DNA of 64,000 bases from Alloascoidea africana (taxonomy: Eukaryota > Ascomycota > Alloascoideomycetes > Alloascoideales > Alloascoideaceae): NCBI GenBank assembly GCA_030581615.1, contig JAKTTT010000017.1, forward strand, positions 62,001 to 126,000. The letters are read 5' to 3'. Shown here in pieces: positions 57,086 through 64,000 of the stretch (positions are counted from its first letter, which is position 1; each line of letters starts with the position of its first letter). The position numbers and the translations under genes are program-made. The notes beneath the pieces are model-generated. The model saw nothing but the letters and a program-made list of their open reading frames with translations, ran no database searches and was not told the origin of the DNA.

Positions 57086-59499
57086 TTAATTTAAGGAAAA
57101 ACACACACAAGCACTGAGGCCAAGAGTAGATGATATAGTAGTTGTTTGCTTAAACTAGACTTGCTCTCGTTTAGTAAATACAACGTAAACGGTTAACGGC
57201 GCACACACACACAGGTAAATATACATCAATAGCTTTTCCCCTTTCCTTTATCTCTTTAATAAGAACTCCAAGTATCGATGATTATACAAAGAGTATGGGG
57301 CGTAATAATAGTAATGTACAAGAAAATAGATAAAAAAGACGATGATAGAGGAACGAGACAGGACAGAGCGATGCTAATGATATCGGCTTCTTGGGCCGGT
57401 CAATGGAAATGAAAGAAAGTCAATAGTCAATCAAATTTCTGTTTTGTTCTTTTCTTCTCAGAAGAACTACTGGGGTCCTGGCGTTGACTTCAGAGACTTC
57501 CTTTTTGTTTTCCACTTGGAGGAAAATAAAACACGAATGGGGAAAATTAAAGAAGACAAGAAAGAAAAAAAGAAAAGAAAAGAAAAAAAACAAATGGAAA
57601 TGAAAGTCAAACGAATGAGGAGGCGTTGGCTTATTGGAAATAGAAGATTCACTTTTTGAACAACTACAGTCTGCCGCTGGTATATGGGTTTAGAACTCTA
57701 ATTAAGTTTTGGGTCATTGAAAACAATCCTCATATTCATATTCATATCCTGCTAACCACGGTGGTACGAATTCAACAAAACCTCCTCTTGGTGCTCCCGT
57801 ATCCATAACGCTCTGTGGAAGATTGTCTTGTAACAAATACTACGATTTAGAAATCAATTGATGCAAGAAGCGGGACTTGTTCCAGTCAGGCTGATCCTCA
57901 ATCAAAAAATTTACAGGTTTGCATGGCTACACACACATAACTTTGTGATGGCACAAGTCAGCCTATCGACATGTTTATATATATATACACTCTTTGGAAT
58001 TGATTCCAAAACCTGTTCGCCAATGGACTGAAATTGGGAACACCGGAGACGTAAAAATACAATGTCATCATCATCGACTTGTTTTCTTTAGTCTAGAATG
58101 GTTCTAAATGGAATTAATTCTTTCTGGACGCCGAAATCTTTTCCTACTCCGGTTCAAATCAATTAATCAGTTATTAACGTTGCAATAACGAGCCGCAGAT
58201 CTGCGCAGGAGATGCTTATTTAAACCTTAATTTCTGGCTGGCGGTGACCTCAAAACTGGAAGCCGATCCTGAACAAAAAGTACCGATCAGGGCTGATAGA
58301 TGCCAGGCAGCTGGCTTCTCTGTTGTTTCTGGAGTTGGCGGGAGCAGCTGGAGGACATCTAGCATTGGGCGCGTGTGCAAAATTGCCCGTGCTCCAACAT
58401 CCAGACAGAGTGGGTCCATCCATGGCCCAGGGCGATTTTGGATTTTTCACATTCTCAAGCCACACAGACGCAGAGCAGAAAGAGCACCTGTAGACGTCGT
58501 CTGGGCAAGGCCCAGGAAATGGTAGATCGCCTAAACACTATTGGTCACCGTTATTCTAACTCAGAGTGGGAGAATGACCAACTCGCTGGCCGTCCAGTAT
58601 TAATCATTCAAGGCAGAGAGGCCAGGTTTCACAGTTGTTTGGTTTCAATGGAGAGATGGCGTGTATTTCTTTTCTGATAAGACTAGGCTGAAATAAACGT
58701 AGAGACAATAAAATAAAATTCTGGGATTTTGTAAGTGGAATTGAGCCCATAATTTGCTATTTGTACTCTAAACATTGGATTGCATTGTCAGACAATCAGC
58801 ATTACTTGTGAACAATATGGAAATCAGTTTCGCTCAAAACACCCCAATCTACTGCTTGTTTCCAAAGAGAATCCAATACCAGAACAGGCGCCATCACCAG
58901 CGGCCTTTATGGAATTTCCCCAAACTGATGAGAATAGAAAAAGCCGAAATGCGATCTTCAAACAATTCAGAAACGCAAGATCAGAATCCAATATATGCGC
59001 TGAACGCACAAATACTTGATTTTTTCAAGTCAATGAGTTTTACCTAGTGGATGCTTGTAACTTGGCCTCCAATGAATTTTTTTGATCGAAACATCGAAAA
59101 GCCATACTTTTGAGCAGCTTTAACCTTGATGTGGGGGTTCTAGAACAAGCGTCCCCGAACTTATTCTCAAGGTTCCGAGAAATGCTCCCGGTTGGTGCTC
59201 CCGGTCGGCAACTGATTTCATCCAAATCTCTAGCCAGACATCCGATATCCAGCACCGGCCTTCTCTTCAAAATTCCTGTTTCTGTTTGTGAAGTAATAAA
59301 TCGTTCTCGTATGCGCCCGCTGCGAGACCAGTTTTTGCCCGAATTGGCAATCTCAAGGTTTTGTTCGTTTCTGTCCAACCAAAGCCCCACCTGACATGGT
59401 CTGGCGTCCTTTTGCTACACTCTGTGATTGAGCCACGTCCGAGCATCTTGGACCGTGGAACAAGCAATCCAGCTAGATAGTGCTAGTGGCCAGAACCCA
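57086..59499. other. Gene-free region upstream of the mannosyltransferase
   Basis: 2.4 kb. The left part (57.1-57.7 kb) is the likely promoter of the transposase-derived gene, with an A/G-rich run at 57550-57620. From 58.2 to 59.4 kb composition becomes more balanced and frames of 60-116 codons open on both strands (for example 59040-59390 minus, 58775-59047 plus), but none is recognisable. Confidence 0.45.
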
Positions 59500-60777
59500 A
59501 TGATACGATCGAAAACCCTTCGCCTAGTTCTGCTGGTAGCCATCCTCACGGTCTTGTTAACCGTGGTAAGGCACATGAACCTGGGTGCCAATATAATACC
59601 ACTCCAGAGTGTCCAGAGACCACTTGGCAGGCAGAGGCCACACCCGCAATACGTTGACATCACAGCTGCCACCTCCAGGAACGAAGGACGTCGTCTCACT
59701 TACGATTACCGTCTGGGCACACCTATATTCCCCGATGCCGATACAGTGGTGAACAAGCATCTGCCTCAACCTCGCGAAAACGCCACGTTCGTGACGCTTA
59801 CATATGACTCCGAGTTGGATTACCTAACCGAAGCAATCCGGTCTGTCGAGGACCGATTTAACTGGAAGTACAAATATGATTGGCTTGTCCTGAGTCCAAG
59901 TGAACTCTCAAAGGATACCAAAGACCGTATTTTAGAATTTACTTCGGGAAACGTCCAGTTTGATGTCATTCCAAAGGAGCACTGGAGCGTCCCAGCCCAT
60001 GTTGATAGGGCCAAGATGGAAGCGTTTATCAAGAACAATGAAAAACTTGCAAACGTTGGAAATCAGGACTTTCATCATGCTTCGAGATATCTTTCAGGCT
60101 TAATATTTCAAAATCCTATCCTACAGCAATACGATTATTTTTGGAAAGTTGATCCGATAAGTGGGTACAAGTGTGATATCACCGAAGACCCCTTCAAGTT
60201 TATGAGAGAACACGACAAAGAGTATGGCTTCGTCACCACCTTCCATGAGAGCGAAGAGAGCATGGCGTCGCTGTTTGGTACTGCCAAAGGGTTTTTCGAA
60301 TCCCATTCAGAATATATATCCAAGAGCAATCTTGTGAGATGGATAACTTCAGACAATGGACAGAAACTTAATGCGTGTCATTTTTGGGGGAATTTTGAAA
60401 TCGGAAGCACCAAATTCTTCTCTTCCCAAAAGTATCAGTCGTATTTCAACGCTATTGATGAGTCTGGTGGCTTTTATCATGAGCGATGGGCTCATGGCGT
60501 TGTCAAGACTTTGGCGCTGGCCTATATGATGGATGCAGACAAGACACACTATTTTGATCACTTGGGATTCCACGGATTCCCCTTCGCCAGCTGTCCTACT
60601 TCTTTTGAAGCTCGCCAGAAGTTTAAGTGTATCTGTAATCCCAAATGGGATATGTCTTGGAGAGAAGATTGGTGTATGCGTTCCTATTATGATATCATGG
60701 GCCTTCCTCTTCCTGATGACGTGGACAAGATTTACACAGAAAAGAACCTAGCTCCACAACGTCTTCCACAATTCTGA
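59500..60777 (+). CDS. KRE2/MNT1-family alpha-1,2-mannosyltransferase (GT15)
   Basis: 425 residues from the ATG at 59500; the frame is open 24 codons upstream but lacks an ATG there. It is a type II Golgi protein: a short cytosolic start, a signal anchor (LRLVLLVAILTVLLTVV, about 7-23), a stem, then the GT15 domain from about residue 92 (ATFVTLTYDSELDYLTEAIR). Conserved blocks are VIPKEHWSVP, ASRYLSGLIFQNP, YDYFWKVDP, CHFWGNFEI (Glu300), FYHERWAHGVV and FHGFPFASCP. The family adds alpha-1,2-mannose to O- and N-linked glycans. The metal-binding RVEPD-type motif of Kre2 reads KVDPI here (Asp218 for Glu), an unusual but conservative change. Which Ktr subfamily it belongs to is not clear. Confidence 0.92.
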   Translation: MIRSKTLRLVLLVAILTVLLTVVRHMNLGANIIPLQSVQRPLGRQRPHPQYVDITAATSRNEGRRLTYDYRLGTPIFPDADTVVNKHLPQPRENATFVTLTYDSELDYLTEAIRSVEDRFNWKYKYDWLVLSPSELSKDTKDRILEFTSGNVQFDVIPKEHWSVPAHVDRAKMEAFIKNNEKLANVGNQDFHHASRYLSGLIFQNPILQQYDYFWKVDPISGYKCDITEDPFKFMREHDKEYGFVTTFHESEESMASLFGTAKGFFESHSEYISKSNLVRWITSDNGQKLNACHFWGNFEIGSTKFFSSQKYQSYFNAIDESGGFYHERWAHGVVKTLALAYMMDADKTHYFDHLGFHGFPFASCPTSFEARQKFKCICNPKWDMSWREDWCMRSYYDIMGLPLPDDVDKIYTEKNLAPQRLPQF

Positions 60778-61095
60778 TAAGAATTGTTTAATAACCTAAG
60801 ATGAAAAATCCATAATACATCTACTGGATTTGATCTCAGATTTACGACAGTATACTTTGTTTTTTGTTTTGCTTTCATACTCGGAGTAAATGGACTTTGA
60901 TTAATTGTATTTAAAGGGCTGCACACATTCTATATCTAGCAATACTGTTACTTTCTTGGGTATATAGCAATTGTTTGATTATACGAACCTCTTTAAAAGA
61001 AATGCACACGCTTGAATGAACAATGAAAAACTACTAGAGACTGGGATAAATTAAACAAATGCAAGATCGTCCTCATCTCAGGAACTGTAAACAAA
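60778..61095. other. Short intergenic region between convergent genes
   Basis: 318 bp between the 3' ends of the mannosyltransferase and RMD1-type genes. It is AT-rich, expected to hold both 3' ends, with no other feature seen. Confidence 0.6.
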
Positions 61096-62994
61096 CTATC
61101 TCATTTTCCTGATGATGATATAACGAATCATTATCTCCAAAGAAGATACCAGCACAGAGAGAAAGAAGAGAATAATAATTATCCAGGTTATCCTTGACAT
61201 GTTCGTTTCCGCAGTAGAGTCTGCAATAATAGCAATCAGGTCTAGGAATACCTTGCATCTTTCATTTAATGCCTTCACTCGTTGATCAATTTCAAGATAT
61301 TCTAATAAGATTAGCAATTTGCAAACCTCGAACCAAACAAAAACAAAATACCAAACTCACCTCTGACTGCGCTGTAAAGCGGATTTAAGCTAGGCTCTGA
61401 ATTCCAAAAAAAATCAGGAGTATCTAAAGAAACTTAGAATTAAGCCCTAGTTCATAACTTGCTCCGTTTAATACTTACCAAGAACATTGGAACTTAGGTT
61501 GACATCCACTCTTAGTTTAAACAGCTTTCCTGATAATCTTACAATCTGCTCTCTACTCATGCCCAATTTCCCCGTTAAAGCCAGTCGTTTAGGCAGCTTT
61601 TTCACTTCATCCATTTGAACCGACATCCTTTCTTCAAATCTGCATAGCTTGGTTGATTGTGCAATTGAATGTGACATGGCCAATTTAATCATATGGTCTC
61701 CAGATTTTAATGTAATCATATCGTTGAATATCCGTGGCCTAGGAACATCTTTAGAATACTCAAAGTGAAACTCCTCTGTTTCGATCTCATCGTCATTTAT
61801 GGGACGAACAACAAACGACGCTTGATCTCCAGTTTCATTCGTATAGCGGGCAAATGTCAAATCTGCCAAAAGTTCCTTTTCTTGCATTTCCGTAAAATTC
61901 CAGAAAACCACAACTCCGTACTTGAATAAAAACACTTCCGCATGCTTTGACATATCAGGAAGCTCGTCTGTGTGATAATCTGAAGACTCTGGGTCACTAG
62001 TTCCCAGATCAGCGGAGATTATCTCAGTCTTTCTCGAATCTTCCGCACTTTCAGCGTCCAACTCTTCATAGTTGCGGTTTTTAAGGTGCTCTCCTATTGT
62101 CATTGGTGACTGGGGGGAAAAGTATTGAGGTTCTGAGGGATCAAAAACATTTTGCGTATTTGATCCCCAATCGCCATTCATTTCTGTTGAAGGCAAATTA
62201 GACTGGTTGTTGACGTCCTCTGCAGAGTAATACTCGTAATGATGATCTCTCTGCTCAGAGCTTTCGATCATCGTTTCCATTAGTGTCATTCCTTGTGAAT
62301 TCTTTTGCGATGTGTTACTTCTTATCCTACAGCCGTTTTCACCCGGTAAAAGGGGAAGATAGTAGGGCACATACAAAGCTTCATCATAGAGCCTAGGCTG
62401 AACATTATGATTGCTTCGTAAGAAGCTCATAGCTGCTTTTAGATTGAATGCATCCGAGAGACAGTAAGCTGTCATTCGGGGAATCTGAGCCCTTAGATCT
62501 TTGGGCATCATTTCTGCTTGTGATTTGGCTTGCCGCTTAAAAACCTGCTTCTGGTATTTGTCGCCAGCATTGTCTAAAAAAACGTCCATCTCTTCGTCCT
62601 CTTCAGGGATGTAAACCAACTTTTGTGAGGTTTTCGACGTTCTTTGTGGAATTGTATGCAACATCTGCTGAGGAGGTTTCCTCCTCCCAGTATATCTCTG
62701 TGATGCTAGCTGGTCCATATAGGAACCATGGGGAGCATATCTTCTGGTACTATCTGACTGTCTACCAGATTGCAAACTCGATTTGAAAAGTATGTTCGAA
62801 ACGGATATTTCACTGAACCTGGTTTTGTTCCGATTAGCGCCAGATCCATTTGTACTATTACTTGAGCTTCTTCTTCCACTTCTTCGAGAAGCTCCCGCAA
62901 AAGGAGCCGACCGCCCTTGAGATGACTGGCTTCTCACATCTGTCACTAAGATTGATGGTGATCGTCTAGAAGAGGGAGTTCTATTAAATGACAT
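61096..62994 (-). CDS. RMD1: RMD1/DUF155-family protein (3 exons)
   Basis: Exons 62994-61479, 61423-61361 and 61301-61096 give about 594 residues. The introns are 55 nt (GTAAGT..TTTAG) and 59 nt (GTGAGT..ATTAG with CTAAT). An S/R-rich N-terminus ends in PQRTSKTSQKLVYIPEEDEE, then the DUF155 domain: TAYCLSDAFNLKAAMSFLR, AEVFLFKYGVVVFWNFTEMQE, FNDMITLKSGDHMIKLAMSH, SIAQSTKLCRFEERM. Splicing restores DTPDFFWNSEPSLNPLYSAV and REYLEIDQRVKALNERC, conserved in Rmd1, Rmd8 and Mrx10. A C-terminal membrane helix (ITWIIIILFFLSVLVSSLEI) follows. S. cerevisiae Rmd1 is needed for sporulation and is membrane associated; biochemical function is unknown. A long acidic insert (about 215-330) splits the domain. 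Rmd1 versus Rmd8 assignment is tentative. Confidence 0.92.
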
Positions 62995-63388
62995 GACTAT
63001 TAAGATTGCATACTGTTTCTCTTCTTTTTCTATCTGAGATGATTGACTGAGTGGTATCGGATTTATTACCCGGATCTAATGGTGGTTTGCTTATCTTTCA
63101 AAGAACGCGATATATGTAATTCTGGCTATGAACTTTTAAGAGAGCAATAGCCATACGCAGACAAGAACCAGCAAACCATATTGCAAAGCGAACCTGAGGA
63201 TCTCTATGTTCTTTTCTTCATTAAACAAGCTATTATACGGCGGGAAGCTCACCCTATTTTCCATATATCGTCACGCCGGGTAACAAAAATGTTTCAAATC
63301 ACATGACCAACAGTTTGCTTACTGCTTCGATACGTGGATTTGCCAATCTGACGAAAACACAAACAGCACACATACTTCATCAATAGCC
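62995..63388. promoter_or_regulatory. Divergent promoter of the RMD1-type gene and RTF1
   Basis: 394 bp shared by two divergent genes. It has two Reb1-like cores in opposite orientation, TTACCCGG at 63066-63073 and CGGGTAAC at 63277-63284, and a Cbf1-like ATCACATG at 63298-63305. Placement 84-112 bp before the RTF1 ATG and 72-79 bp before the RMD1 ATG fits general-regulatory-factor sites. Function is inferred. Confidence 0.5.
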
Positions 63389-64000
63389 ATGTCTGACCTC
63401 GACGATGATCTTCTGGCTCTTGCCGGCGGAGATGAAAGCTTTAGTGAAACAGAAGATATCGATCATAAACGTTCGAAGAGTTCCAACGGACATTCCCAGC
63501 GTAAAAAGAAGAGAGTGAGGTGCGTTTACAATCACCTTTCGCCAAAATACGTTTAGCCCGTCACTAACTATTACTCTCAGCTCGGATTCTGAAATGAGTC
63601 AGAATAGTGATGGGGGAGATGACAAGGACGATGAAAGTGATGGCGATTATGAACCTGGGCAGAACAAAACTGGTATGGATAGAGATGGGTTGAATGATGA
63701 CAATGAAGATGAATTTCGAAACCCCTACCCCTTGGATGGCAAATATAAAGACGAGGATGATATGGAATGGTAAGTTCGTTCTGTGTCTGATTATATTCGT
63801 CTTTCTAACGATTTCAGGCTCGAGTCGCTACCGGAAATTGAACGAGAACAAATTCTCTTTGATCGTTCGCAAGAGGTGAATATGCTATTGTGTACCCCAT
63901 TCTTACATTCTTCTTTCTAACAATGAATCCAGATTCAACAATTAAACCAAAGAAAATATCTTGCTCAACGCTTGAAAGATAGCAGAATGACTGAAACCCA
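63389..64000 (+). CDS. RTF1: Paf1-complex subunit Rtf1, 5' part (cut by window edge)
   Basis: Exons 63389-63519, 63581-63769, 63818-63875 and 63933 to the edge, at least 148 residues. The protein opens MSDLDDDLLALAGGDESFSE, nearly identical to S. cerevisiae Rtf1. Then comes an acidic stretch with NPYPLDGKYKDEDDMEWLES (NPFPLEGKYKDE in yeast) and LPEIEREQILFDRSQE followed by IQQLNQRKYLAQRLKDSRM. Three tiny introns of 61, 48 and 57 nt have CTAAC branch points (ACTAACTA, TTCTAACG, TTCTAACA) close to the 3' site. Rtf1 is a nuclear elongation factor that stimulates H2B ubiquitination; its Plus3 and histone-modification domains lie beyond the window. S. cerevisiae RTF1 lacks introns. Confidence 0.96.

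Noticed and set aside
59428-59499. Longer mannosyltransferase start at a TTG codon
   Set aside because: No ATG in this stretch; the ATG at 59500 directly precedes the signal anchor, as in GT15 proteins.
1-64000. CRISPR array, rRNA operon or complete mobile element with terminal repeats
   Set aside because: No regularly spaced direct repeats, no rRNA-like conserved stretches and no paired terminal repeats were seen by eye.

Overview
This window looks like a nuclear chromosome segment of a budding yeast (Saccharomycotina). Gene content points there: PHO89, CYC8/SSN6, COP1, OCA5, RTF1, an RMD1-type gene, a KRE2/MNT1-type mannosyltransferase and an RTA1-family protein. Introns are short (48-150 nt) with GT-AG ends and ...CTAAC-type branch points. 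CTG sits at conserved leucine positions in the Cyc8 TPRs and in Pho89, so the CUG-Ser clade is unlikely. COP1, RTF1, the RMD1-type gene, an AIFM2-like gene and a Myb-like gene all carry introns, and intergenic distances are very long for a yeast. I therefore infer a lineage outside Saccharomycetaceae, perhaps an early-branching one; I cannot name the species.

Layout: 0-2.7 kb, no gene. 2.75-4.55 kb (+), polyQ/His Myb/SANT-like DNA-binding protein, three exons. 6.6-8.0 kb (-), two-exon AIF/AMID-like flavoprotein. 8.0-11.7 kb, gene-free with coding-like debris. 11.8-14.3 kb, divergent pair of an Asp/Glu (hydantoin) racemase (-) and a D-hydantoinase/dihydropyrimidinase-type amidohydrolase (+) sharing a 141-bp promoter. 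18.0-19.8 kb (+), PHO89 behind a 3.7-kb gene-free region. 21.5-23.2 kb (+), MFS sugar/polyol transporter. 27.5-29.9 kb (+), CYC8, unusually GC-rich and flanked by about 4.3 and 5.6 kb of simple-repeat-rich noncoding DNA. 35.5-39.3 kb (+), COP1 (alpha-COP), three exons. 39.3-43.6 kb, AT-rich desert with one LINE-like trace. 43.6-45.4 kb (+), OCA5. 45.4-50.7 kb, second desert. 50.7-51.6 kb (+), RTA1 family. 51.6-55.7 kb, third desert. 55.7-57.1 kb (-), intact pogo/CENP-B-type transposase-derived gene that has lost two catalytic aspartates. 59.5-60.8 kb (+), GT15 mannosyltransferase. 61.1-63.0 kb (-), RMD1 family, three exons. 63.4 kb to the edge (+), 5' part of RTF1.

Most genes are unrelated housekeeping or membrane functions. 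The two functional groupings are the hydantoinase/racemase pair (cyclic ureide or pyrimidine-type nitrogen use) and the divergent RMD1/RTF1 promoter, which carries two Reb1-like TTACCCGG/CGGGTAA sites. The most interesting item is the intact but catalytically dead transposase relative at 55.7-57.1 kb, a likely domesticated DNA-binding protein. No rRNA, confident tRNA, CRISPR array or complete mobile element was recognised.
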